Assembly: GCA_013054445.1 (NCBI GenBank)
Contig: JAAMPI010001415.1
Span: 1-14,704 of the forward strand
Origin: Cudoniella acicularis
Lineage: Eukaryota > Ascomycota > Leotiomycetes > Helotiales > Helotiaceae
Direction of reading: 5' to 3'
Length of the DNA stretch: 14,704 bases
Shown piece by piece: positions 6,029 through 14,704 of the stretch. Each line of letters opens with the position of its first letter. Position 1 is the first letter of the stretch. Below the pieces are notes generated by a model that worked only from the letters and a program-made list of their open reading frames with translations, made no database searches and had not been told where the DNA came from. A program made the position numbers and the translations under genes.

Positions 6029-6986
6029 TCTTCTTAACCATCAACAACACCCCCCGTCACACTCCCCCTTAATAATTTCCTTCCCCTCCTCCACCCCCTT
6101 CTCCCGCATCAACCGTTCAATCATCCTCCTAATAACCCTCACCACATCCTCCTCCGTCCCAACCTTCTCCGGATTCGCCTCCCTCCACCTCTGCACCGGA
6201 CTCGTAGTTCCCAGCATCTTCTCCATAGCCTCCAAATTAGCCGTCACCCCACCCCCTCAAAAACTCCTCACTATTCCCCAACTCAGGCCCCCACTCCTTC
6301 CTAAACAAATCCTTCTCCTCAAACTCCTTCACAGGAGTCGCTAAATCCCACGGCAAAGGCAACTCTGAGTAAAGGGTTCTCGTAAGTAAGTTTCCAGGCA
6401 CGAAAAAAGGTTTGAGCTCCCGCTCCTCAATCTCATCCATAGCATTCTGGATAGCAACCGCATTCGGGAGCGAAGGATCCATGCGTAAATCCCCCGTACC
6501 CCATATCGCGACGGTGCCGCCAGGCTTCAAGACCCTCGCAGCACGTGGCCAGAATTTCGCCATGTCGAACCAGTGCGCTGCTGTTGAAGCAGTGATTAAA
6601 TCGACGCTGCCATCTTCGACGGGAGGATCGAGATGCCAGCCGAGATCTTCGGCGGTGGAGATCTCGTAGCGGATGGGGGAGGAGGTGGAAGTGGTGCCTG
6701 CAAGGAGGCGGGCGTTATTGATCATTCCCTCGGAGGGATCGAGGCCGATTGCATGCGTGAATTGAGGAGCGAGAGCGCGGGCAGCGACGCCGGGACCACA
6801 GCCAACATCGAGGATGGTGGTGAGCTCGCCGCCGGTGGAGGTGTGTTGGTTGATGATGGTTTGGTAGAGAGATGGGTGGTAGCCTAGGCGGATTTTGGCG
6901 TATGCAGCGCCTTGGTCTTTGGTGTAGTTGCTGAATGTCTTTTCGGAGGAGACGGGAACAAAAGCTGGTGGCGGATTCGAAGACAT
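6021..6986 (-). pseudogene. SAM-dependent methyltransferase, TMT1/Crg1-like, two frameshifts
   Basis: Class I methyltransferase resembling trans-aconitate methyltransferase and Crg1 relatives, probably cytosolic and acting on a small carboxylic or isoprenoid substrate (family knowledge, not shown here). The start at 6986 gives MSSNPPPAF. SAM motif I ILDVGCGPG is at residues 58-66, the acidic-loop motif IGLDPSEGM at 80-88, DLITASTAAHWFD at 129-141 and LKPGG at 153-157. After FLRG the frame is lost, and it resumes one base over as VTANLEAMEKMLGTTSPVQRW. A second slip in the G6 run (plus-strand 6050-6055) is needed to reach the C-terminus VLLMVKKKA with TAG at 6021-6023. Both slips lie in G runs, so sequencing error is as likely as true decay. 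Repaired length would be about 320 residues, normal for the family. An upstream in-frame ATG at 7067 adds 27 unsupported residues. No introns are needed. Confidence 0.7.
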
Positions 6987-7865
6987 GGTGCAGCTTAAAT
7001 ACCAAGAACTAACTGTGAAACTGTTGCCTTGGAAGAGGAGTGGTTTGGAGGTTGACTCTGAACTCAACGATGGGAGGTTGAAGAGAGCAGGTGGAATCTT
7101 GGCGATTGTAAGCCTTCCCTTAAGCTTGTAGTTGCTTTAAGAAAAGCGTGATATTTAAATGGATTTAAAATCAGTTGACTCAACTTCAAGTTATTATATG
7201 CAGGTGCGATCTCGCAAGGGCTCAAGTTATGCGCAGATGAGAGTACGCAAGCACGGCGATTATCTCCCCCGATCGGACCCGGCCCGGTATTAACCAAATC
7301 CCGACCCAGTGACATTAACGTAATGCATACTGAAGTAGATATATACCGAGGCATTCCAAGGGTACTAACAATAGAGCGAAACATTAATTTACCTTATCTG
7401 CTACTATAAGATTGGAACTAGCGGGAAAGAACACCTCTGGGCATAAGTGCGGGTTCACCTGTAGGTAACCGGGTTACCGGTAGATATGGACGGATATTCA
7501 CCCGACCAGGTATAGTATCCAGAAAAACCCCAATACCCCGGTGAAACCCGGGTTTTTTCATATTTATACCAGTGCCCTGAATATTCTTGGGTAACCTACC
7601 TACCAGACTTCGAGTATTACCTATCTAGGCCCAAGGTTGAACCCGAATTCCCCACGTTAGGTCTGAGGTTCTCATCCGCTGCCGCTGGGCTTATACTTGA
7701 ATTTTATATCGCAAAAATAAGACAATAGAGAATAATTCTAGAGGCTGAATTATGTTCAAAATGAAGGTACTTTTCTGCTCTATGGTTTTATAAAGAAAAC
7801 ACATTGTCTTCTGTCGTAATTATTTTCTTAAAGAGTGATTATAGCTCGTTAATGCAAGCCACCCC
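6987..7865. other. Intergenic region with a palindrome-rich block
   Basis: No gene is supported here. The upstream part must hold the promoter of the minus-strand methyltransferase. Between about 7440 and 7690 there is a block of CCCGG-type and GGTAACC-type words, including GGTAACCGGGTTACC (7464-7478, a palindrome with a one-base centre) and AAACCCGGGTTT (7544-7555, perfect). It may be a remnant of a transposable element, but I see no terminal repeats or coding sequence. Confidence 0.35.
7464..7555. repeat. Palindromic words, possible mobile element relic
   Basis: GGTAACCGGGTTACC and AAACCCGGGTTT lie within 92 bases, flanked by further GGTAACC, GGGTTCA and CCCGACC words. The density of such words stands out from the surrounding AT-rich sequence. 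No target-site duplication was found by eye. Confidence 0.3.
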
Positions 7866-9109
7866 TCAATCCCCCTCAAAAAAACCCTCCAACAACTCAT
7901 TAACCCTCTGCCCCCTCTCAAGCATAACCCAATGCCCCGCATCCACCCTCTCGACCCTCAAGCTCGCACAACTCCCCTTCATCTGAGTTGCAAAATCCGC
8001 CGTATTCGTAATCACATTATCGGCCGCAATGAGCAGCACCGGCTGCTCGATCCTCGCACTCGCTTCTAAGATCGATTTCTCATCTTCGGCGTTGATGTTG
8101 TGAAGTTGGGCTTTGTACCAATTGATTGCTGCTTTGAAGCCGATTCCCGACGTGGTTTGGGGGGAGAAGAGTTCTCGGAAGTGAGATTTGTCCTGTTTTG
8201 ATTGTTTTTTGTTAGTTTTATTTAATCGTTTGATGGAAATGAACAAAAATGCAGAGGAGGGGTTTTGAAGCATGTTGATAAATATATAAAGAGGAAAGGG
8301 AAAGGGGGGGAGGATATAATTTAAAAGACGAACCTCAGCATTAAGATACCCCGGCGTATCAACCACCATCCCACCCTCAAGCCACTCCCGCATCCCCCCT
8401 TTAGCACCCATATACCTCTTCACAACCTCCTCATCACGGGTATGAAAAAGCGACTCCACAGAATCAATCTATTAACACGTTAGCTTTCATTTCCCTCTCA
8501 CCCCCCTCCAACCCTTCAAAATACTCACATGCCCACCCATCAACTCCCCCCGCGCCCTCCTCCTCAAAAAACAAAAAAGTATCCAAAAACAGAATACCCC
8601 ATTTTCTCCATAACCATCTTATCAACCATCGTCACCATCTCGCGCGTTAAGCCGTGGTTTGGGGCAGAGTAGCCGACATCGAGGAAGACGAGTTTGGAGA
8701 AGAGGGTTGGGTGGTAGTTGTGTAGGCGGGAGAGGAGGAAGGAACCCCAATCGTGTCCCACACCAAAGATTTTTATCTCCTCGTTGTTGGAAGGAGAAGG
8801 GGGGAGGGAGAGGTGAGAGAGGAGATCGAAGATGTCGGTTGACATCCCCTTCCCACCATACCACCTCTCCTCCAACGGTTTATCACTCCCCCCATACCCC
8901 AACAACTCCGGCGCTACAATCCCATACCCCTTCTCCTTAAAGTACGCAATCTGATATCGATAATCATAAATACTCGAAGGGAACCCATGGAGGAAGAGTA
9001 TATATTTCTTCTCTTTTCCCTCGGAGATGGGTGAAGGAGGAATGTGCAGGTAGGTGTAGGTGAGGCCACGTGAGGTTTTGAGTTTGGAGCGCGGGCCAAG
9101 GGTCTCCAT
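7866..9109 (-). pseudogene. Alpha/beta-hydrolase, epoxide hydrolase type, two frameshifts in exon 1
   Basis: Exons, in minus-strand order: 9109-8529, 8468-8334 and 8192-7866. The introns are 60 bp (GTGAGT...AATAG, with a CTAAC branch site) and 141 bp (GTTCGT...ACAG). The oxyanion motif HGFP is at residues 41-44. The nucleophile Asp120 sits in GVGHDWGS, and the catalytic His in AGHWVMLE near the C-terminus. SPQTT...NWYKAQ is typical of fungal soluble epoxide hydrolases, which open epoxides to diols. Exon 1 needs two one-base corrections: in the T6 run (plus-strand 8566-8571) and in the G6 run (plus-strand 8546-8551). These restore EEEGA and ELMGGH before the donor site, and removing one base at each gives exactly 193 codons. 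Repaired length would be 346 residues. As written it is truncated after GYFFVF. Either a decaying gene or homopolymer errors. Soluble, no signal peptide. Confidence 0.72.
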
Positions 9110-9926
9110 TTCTTCTCGTTCTTCGTCTTCCTCTTTTTCTTAATTTTTTATTGCGTTTTGAGGGGCAGAGTCGAGAAAGCGTATAAGCTGGTTTTATCGT
9201 TGAGTGAGTTGTGTTGCGTTGCGTTTGTGCTCGGCGATAAATGGAGAATAAATAAAAAATAAAAAAGAGCTTTCTGAGCAATGAGGAAAATGAAGGAGTA
9301 TCTATGTCCGATCGAGAGAAGAAAGGGAAGGGAATATGCCATATACATATATACACTTTTCATCAAGCTATCAATCATGTTTTACGTGATGCCCTTTAAA
9401 GCGCCAAGCATACCAAACCCAGCTACACAAGCCTCACAACGTCGGAGTTCGCAACCCATAGGAAGTCCGCGTGACACGGAGCACATATATGCATACAGAA
9501 AAAGTACTTTTCCCCTTCAATGACTCACTCGAATGAAAGGATAAAAGAAAATTTCTCCGGAAAGCCGCCGTAAAATGCCATTACAAGTTAGTCGAAATCT
9601 CCAAGATCTCTGAAATGTAAGCAAACTTTCGGTGGGAGCCGAAAACTCGATCCCTTCATTACCTGGTATATTCCAGCTACTGGGAAGCTATACTATGCCA
9701 CTACTCAATATATTACGGAAGAAAATCTACAATAAATATCATTACTGTATGTTGTCCATTAATCCACAACCATATATCATAGATTGAGGATTCCTATCCA
9801 GACTCCCTGCGGATTTGCATCCATCCATCCAATTGGCCTTTTAAACGCCATTACGTTAGCCATTATATCCCCGCATATCGTAGCATATCCAATCAGGTCT
9901 CAGTCGAGATTTGGAACAGGTAGTAA
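9110..9926. other. Intergenic region upstream of the hydrolase, no gene seen
   Basis: This must contain the promoter of the minus-strand hydrolase and the 3' flank of the LaeA-like gene. Immediately before the hydrolase ATG the minus strand is A/G-rich, with short CAACGCAACGCAACACAAC repeats further upstream. The open frames here are AT-rich and match nothing I recognise. Confidence 0.45.
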
Positions 9927-11640
9927 TTATATAATGTTGCCGCCGAGTGGTTGTCCAGGGTGTTGGAAATGACCTGGAGGAATTGTCGGTGCATTTTGAG
10001 GGGGGTTTAAAGGACGATCTTCAGGCTTGCGACCATAAACTATGATACTGCGAATGTTGTTAGCTGCTATTGCTAATATTTGTTTGTGTAACAATTGAGA
10101 ATTGCAGAGGTTTGGAGAGTGACTGAGATCCCGCGGAAGATGGATGATAGAAAGGTACCTACAATTCGAAATAACTGTGATCTAGAACTTGGTCAATAAT
10201 TGTTATTTGTGGGGAGTGTGGAAACTAACATCTTGTGTTTGCAGCGTCTTTCCTAACCTGGACCAAGAACAACTCAATTTCCTGTTGTGTCCAGCCGTAT
10301 GCCTTGTTGAACATTCTCAAGCTCATCCCGCTTAATCCTCTCAGTAAGTTGTGAACTTCAAATGCTCCAACCAACTTTAACCTCTTTTCTTTCGGCCATG
10401 GTGAACCTGGCATCTTCACCCGCTTTTCGACCACGTCTTCAAATCCAGCATCGATCATGTATTGTGCATACTCTGTACATGCATCTAGAGGAACGCCCAT
10501 TCTATTAAGTCAGCCTGCACCTGGCAGTTCAAGCAACAAGAAGCCGTTCGATAGTGGAAAATCCTAGATAACTAGACTTACTTTGCTGAAGCGTCTAGTG
10601 CATGCCTGCTGAAGGTAGCTAAGCCGCTATCGGGAGGTAAAGTACCATCGTCACACTGAAGTTTGGGGTACACAGATTGCAATTCAAGATATCCACCCGG
10701 CTTGATGTGGCTAAGGACGAATCAGTGAAATTCTTTACAGGAAGCAATGGATCCGTACTTGTATGATTGTTTTACTAGCTTTGGCCAATCTCGAACGGAA
10801 AGCAGAAGGTCTCGACCATGTATAAAATCAAAGCTGTCCTCCTCAAGAGTCCAAGGCATTTCGATATCATCAATCTCGAAGCGGCAATTCGGGGGAACCC
10901 TGAAACGTGAGCATACTTCCAAATTTCAAAGCCTCATGGTCTTACCATTGCGGTTGTGTGGGTGCAATGTCTAAACCCAAAACCTGTTGTACCACTTAGT
11001 CTGCAAATACCATTATAAGAGCAAAGTTGTAATACCTCGGCAGAGGGATATGCGTCCGCCATCTTCGAAATAATCAGTATAATCCGTATTATTGTAAAAG
11101 GGACTCACATCGATAGCCCATATTCCTGTGCCCGTGCCAATATCCAAAATCCGTTGTGGTTGTTTGGGAATTGGTGCCAAAAACAACTTCTTGTCCAATA
11201 ACATCACATATTTCGCATGAGACATATCAATTCTATCCAACTCCTCTTCATCAATCGGAAGTCCATATTCTATGTGCCAATCAGTCGAAAGTTCTATAGT
11301 TCGTGGCAGGAGATTTGCCTTCATTTCCATAGGCTGCGTATGTCCTCCCGTGTTCCTCAACGCCGCGCGAAATGGCCGATCCCAGAGTCTCGGTCAAGCT
11401 CCCCGTTCTGTCTCCAGTCAGCAAGGCGTTCTCATAAAGGTGATGCCCATGTGGCCTCCAGGATTCTTACGAAGAACCGGCATACGCAGAGTCGCCGTCG
11501 AAGCCCTGCACGAGACTTCAGCACTTTGTTTGTACTGCTTGTAGCTTACAGACCTGCCACAGCATAGTCGAAGCAATATAAGAAGGGATTTTGCATACAT
11601 TTTCGCTCTCGGCCTCAATAGGGTCTTCTTCGTGCATCAT
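9927..11640 (-). CDS. LaeA-like SAM-dependent methyltransferase, nine introns
   Basis: Exons, in minus-strand order: 11640-11599, 11430-11319, 11269-11109, 11062-11036, 10983-10946, 10899-10759, 10710-10582, 10501-10230, 10181-10163 and 10047-9927. Together they give 353 codons plus stop. The joined product shows SLTETL...HGRTYAAY, then YGLPIDEEELDRIDMSH and the SAM motif ILDIGTGTGIWAID. VLGLDIAPTQPQW, FDFIHGRDL, HIKPGGYLELQ and VYGRKP follow. This is the order of the LaeA-like family, whose members include regulators of secondary metabolism and cluster tailoring enzymes. Most introns are 46-115 bp with GT...AG ends. Intron 11270-11318 begins with GC (AAG/GCAAAT) and restores the family spacing. 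The first intron (11431-11598) is the least certain, so the N-terminal MMHEEDPIEAESEN is tentative. The 19-base exon at 10163-10181 gives YHSYFE, as expected before VYGRKP. No frameshift is needed. Confidence 0.75.
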
Positions 11641-12881
11641 TGAATGCGGATAGCTTCGTCATGCACCGGGGAATTGTTATCGTTACACACGGCAGCCGGC
11701 GGGGCTGAGGGGAACCAAAAAGCAAACACAAGACACCTCAAGCCTATACGAATGTCTCAGTGACAACTCGATGCAAGGGAAATAGAGGATGAAGTACGTT
11801 GAAGACAGGAAAGATGAAGATCATGGACCGATGTCAGAGCTAGAGAGCGGGGAAGAGTAATGATCGCTCGGGAGGCAGCGCGTCAGCCTTAGGAGGCGCT
11901 GCTTGGGGTAAAGTTGGGGGCTGTAGTAGGTTGGAGCTTGGCTGTTTGGGGGAGATCATCAGCTAGTGATAGGGAAGAAAACGTGCTGAAGCCCCTGGAA
12001 ATAATCAGCATCGGCGTGGCATCCGACGTGCGCCGGGAGTGACAAGACGTGGGATATGCGATGGAAAAAAATAGGTACCCAGTTACTTCATGCTCTGCTT
12101 TAATCTGACCCCTCAGCGTGAACACCAACTTGCCTACGCCCCGACGGCACCATCATGGCAGTACCAGGTATCTCCAACCATACCATCAAGAGGATGGTGG
12201 TTGGGAGCCCTCCCAGTACGACACCATCCGCATTCGGTCGCTGCACTGTGATCGGACGTGCATAGGTAGAGACTGCACCGATAAGGAGGCTTAGGAGGGG
12301 TGGGGTGGAGATGTTTGTTGGGCGGCGGGCGAACAGCATACCTTCCCAGGCCTTGAAACCCCACCGTTTCCCTTGCTACTAGCCCCCGCAACCTGGGTCA
12401 GGTTGCAACGCACATTGCTGCAAGCCCAGCTGCAGAGGTCCTCTTCGTTGGTCCCGCAGCAGAAATCTTCAAGCTAGCCGACTGCTTTGCGGCCTCTCGT
12501 GGGCCATTGCTGCTACGACGTTTCTTCACCGACCAATTGGTCTTTCCAGCATGGCGATGGGCTGTTCGAGACTTGAGGCTGTCCGCTCCAGTGTCCGGCC
12601 TGCTCGCTACATGTGTGCAAAGCGCCGGCTAAAGGTCTCCATAATCTTGGTGGAATTAGTGATTACTTGATCATAAACTACTGCTCGACATCCGATCGCA
12701 GCAACCGTCCCTGAACCTCACTTCACATCTGAGGGTACCGTACTAGCATTCGCTGAAGCCTCCTCTCGGTTCTGCATCTTTCGGCTCATCGACTCCTGTA
12801 TCTGCTACCAATACCCGAACAGATCCGTCTACCTAGGTGGTGCCACGGGGTTAGCATCGAAGCCGAGAATCTTAGGAAGCC
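11641..12881. promoter_or_regulatory. Divergent intergenic region between two methyltransferase genes
   Basis: The 1.24 kb between the starts of the LaeA-like gene (minus) and the O-methyltransferase gene (plus) contains no supported gene. The open frames here are low-complexity shadows. It is GC-richer than the left half of the window. An inverted repeat GCAACCT/AGGTTGC with a 5-base gap lies at 12388-12406, overlapping the palindrome GTTGCAAC. A CCAATTGG palindrome lies near 12532-12539. These could serve a shared bidirectional promoter, which is inference. Confidence 0.4.
12388..12406. repeat. Inverted repeat in the divergent promoter region
   Basis: GCAACCT, five bases, AGGTTGC: perfect seven-base arms, overlapping the further palindrome GTTGCAAC (12402-12409). 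It has the shape of a dimeric factor site, but the factor is unknown. Confidence 0.35.
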
Positions 12882-14314
12882 ATGGGATCCAGTGAGCCGG
12901 ATATCGTTGAAAAGGCAGAGGCCCTTCTCGCTGCTGCCAAAAAGTTCAAAGGTGATCCAACTGAGCGCTATGGGTTGATGAAGCGGGTGGATTTGCTCTA
13001 CAAGGAGCTGGAGGATCCGAAAGATGCCCTTATCAGGCAATGGGAATATGTAAGAAAATTCATCAGACGCGGATATTCCAACATTGCCCTGGGCTCCGCT
13101 TAACCGAAGGAACGAATCGCTGATATGTCACCCAGATGAATGTTGCAAGTGCTTTGGATGTCATGGTTAAGCTTGGTGCTTTCGAAAAGATGCCCAAAGA
13201 TGGCAGTATCACGGCAAAGGACCTTGGTGCCTTGATAAACTTAGACCCTGGGCTTGTAGGTTCGTGCTCTTGCAAGATTTTGGCTCAGAACTACCTGACA
13301 TGCTCGGAACAGTACGTCTTATGCGGATGCTCACGGGAACTGGCATCGTTGCCCTGACTGGTGAAGATACGTATGCTCACACGCCAAAATCAATGGTATA
13401 TCTCGATGGGGGAGCTTTGGACTTTTGGAACTTATGGTGCGTTGTACATGAGATAGCAATGAACCACGCGCTAACCCATCTCCAGCGTAAATATGAGGTA
13501 TTGTCTGAGCCGATTTCCGGATTACTTCAAGGAAAAGACACCCGAAGACTTGTTTGATCTTCGGAAAACTGCATATTGCTATGCATATGACATGGAAGGT
13601 CTCACCTTCTACGAGGCTCTGACAACTTCCCCAGAAAGGCTGAACATGTTCAACAAAGCTATGATGCAGATGGAAATTAACCTGCCAACACTTGGAATGT
13701 TTCCCTTCTCATCTCTAAGAGCCGAAGTAGAAGCCGAACCAGATCGAGCATTCATAGTCGACATCGGAGGCGGAAGAGGGCAATCTCTCCTTCAAATCCA
13801 ACAAGAACTCGGCACATTTACCACCACTCCGAAACTGATCCTTCAAGACCGACCCCAAGTTTTAGACACCGTTCCACAAAACCTCCTTCCTGGAATCCAA
13901 AAAATGCCATATGACTTCTACACCGAGCAGCCTGTGAAAAGTAAAACATTCCCTTCCTCTTTTCTGTATTTGAAATTAACATGACCACCAGATGCACACA
14001 TCTACTACTACCGCCGTATTTTGCACAACTACTACGACGACATCTGCCAATCAATCCTCTCCCAAGCCGCCGCAGCCATGGGACCAACTTCTCGCCTCCT
14101 CATCGGCGAACTCGTCATCCCAGCTAAAACCGAGGTCGGAGAAGACATGAGTGCTTATTGGATGGATATGGTTATGATTGCCATCGGGGGTAAAGAAAGA
14201 AGTGAGAAGGAATTCATGGAACTCTTTGAATCTGTGGGTTTGGAATTGGTGAAAGTGTGGCCGTATCACGTGGGGAATCAGGCAGTGCTTGAGGCGAGGA
14301 AGAAACGTGTTTGA
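12882..14314 (+). CDS. Fungal O-methyltransferase (COMT-like), five exons
   Basis: Exons 12882-13049, 13136-13259, 13313-13436, 13486-13940 and 13992-14314 join without frameshift into 397 codons plus stop. The introns are 86, 53, 49 and 51 bp, all GT...AG, several with CTGAC or CTAAC branch sites. The N-terminal half resembles the dimerisation domain of plant-type and fungal O-methyltransferases, with VVRLMRMLTGTGIVA and DTYAHTPKS. The SAM-binding motif VDIGGGRGQS starts at residue 230, then LQDRPQVLD. The catalytic His is His302 in RRILHNYYDD, where relatives usually have LHDW. MDMVMIAIGGKERSEKEF is the usual C-terminal block. It should transfer methyl from SAM to a hydroxyl of a small aromatic or polyketide substrate. 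Its divergent neighbour is the LaeA-like gene. The start at 12882 fits the codon phase and the family length. Confidence 0.85.
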
Positions 14315-14704
14315 ATTATTTTCATCATACTTAAAAGAAAATAGTGAAGAAAGGCGGAAAGGGGGGGGAGGCATTAGAGCTGCATGCGAGTTGTGGTTTA
14401 GATGTTAAATTTTATTTCCTCTAGATGCTTTTGGAAATTTCGGAATCAAACCGCTGTTTTGCCGATATAACATCAGGAATATCTCTCTAATTCTGCTCTC
14501 AATCACTAAGGTAGTGATATATATACAATTGAAGCCTCCCTTGAAACATTTTTCTACCGCAAACAAACGCCACATTTTCCTTACAGGTATACAGCAACAA
14601 CAAACCAAGCCCCCCTTCTATTTCCTCTCATGAAAGACTTCTTACATCGACACAAATCTCAAATCTTCACTCACGCCTAAACCATCGCTACCCCTACCAT
14701 CGAC
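14315..14704. other. 3' flank and unassigned sequence to the window end
   Basis: After the O-methyltransferase stop there is AT-rich 3' flank. The last 150 bases are pyrimidine/C-A rich and could be the leader of a gene starting beyond the window. A minus-strand open frame at 14405-14608 shows no recognisable motif and I do not call it. Confidence 0.4.

Noticed and set aside
7064..7384. Minus-strand 106-codon open frame upstream of the methyltransferase
   Set aside because: It shows no recognisable motif and lies in a region expected to be promoter. There is no splice link to the methyltransferase.
7621..7650. tRNA-like B-box (GGGTTCAACC on the minus strand)
   Set aside because: No matching A-box, acceptor stem or cloverleaf could be drawn around it.
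8622..9378. Several open frames on both strands over hydrolase exon 1 and its promoter
   Set aside because: They are shadows of the hydrolase frame, which alone carries HGFP and GHDWG.
11889..12391. Overlapping minus-strand open frames in the divergent intergenic region
   Set aside because: They have mixed low-complexity composition, overlap each other in different frames and match nothing known.
14405..14608. Minus-strand 67-codon open frame near the window end
   Set aside because: It shows no motif and sits in the 3' flank of the O-methyltransferase.

Overview
This window is nuclear DNA of a filamentous ascomycete. The support is short introns of 46-168 bp with GT...AG ends and CTAAC/CTGAC-like branch sites, TATA boxes, and fungal families (LaeA-like methyltransferase, fungal O-methyltransferase, trans-aconitate-type methyltransferase, epoxide hydrolase). 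A helotialean (Leotiomycetes) origin is my guess from overall impression only.

Region 1 (1-186) is the 3' end of an unrecognised gene. Region 2 (about 600-6020) is AT-rich and holds a tandem array of six copies of a small intronless gene family, all on the + strand (A-F, starts at 823, 1429, 2309, 3084, 4028 and 5413). Every copy begins with the context AAGATGTG or AAAATGTG. The family has a C-x8-C-x-H N-terminus, a later single Cys, a C-x2-C pair and a charged coiled-coil-like tail. D and F are intact. A and C carry frameshifts, and B and E carry in-frame stops followed by recognisable family sequence. Most copies share a promoter module: a TGATTCA-like box, a TATGA(a/t)TnAC box and a TATAAATA box. 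Two orphan remnants of this module (4690-4800 and 6001-6028) suggest lost copies. E and F are duplicated together with both flanks.

Region 3 (6021-11640) has three minus-strand enzyme genes head to tail. The first is a TMT1/Crg1-like SAM methyltransferase (6021-6986) broken by two homopolymer frameshifts. The second is an alpha/beta-hydrolase of the epoxide hydrolase type (7866-9109, two introns), also with two homopolymer frameshifts. The third is a LaeA-like methyltransferase (9927-11640) that is intact once nine introns are placed, one of them apparently GC-AG.

Region 4 (11641-14314) is a 1.24 kb intergenic region and a divergent, intact five-exon fungal O-methyltransferase (12882-14314). 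The remainder to 14704 has no supported gene.

The right half looks like a group of tailoring or regulatory enzymes that could belong to a secondary-metabolite locus, but no backbone synthase is visible. The left half is a fast-evolving birth-and-death gene array.
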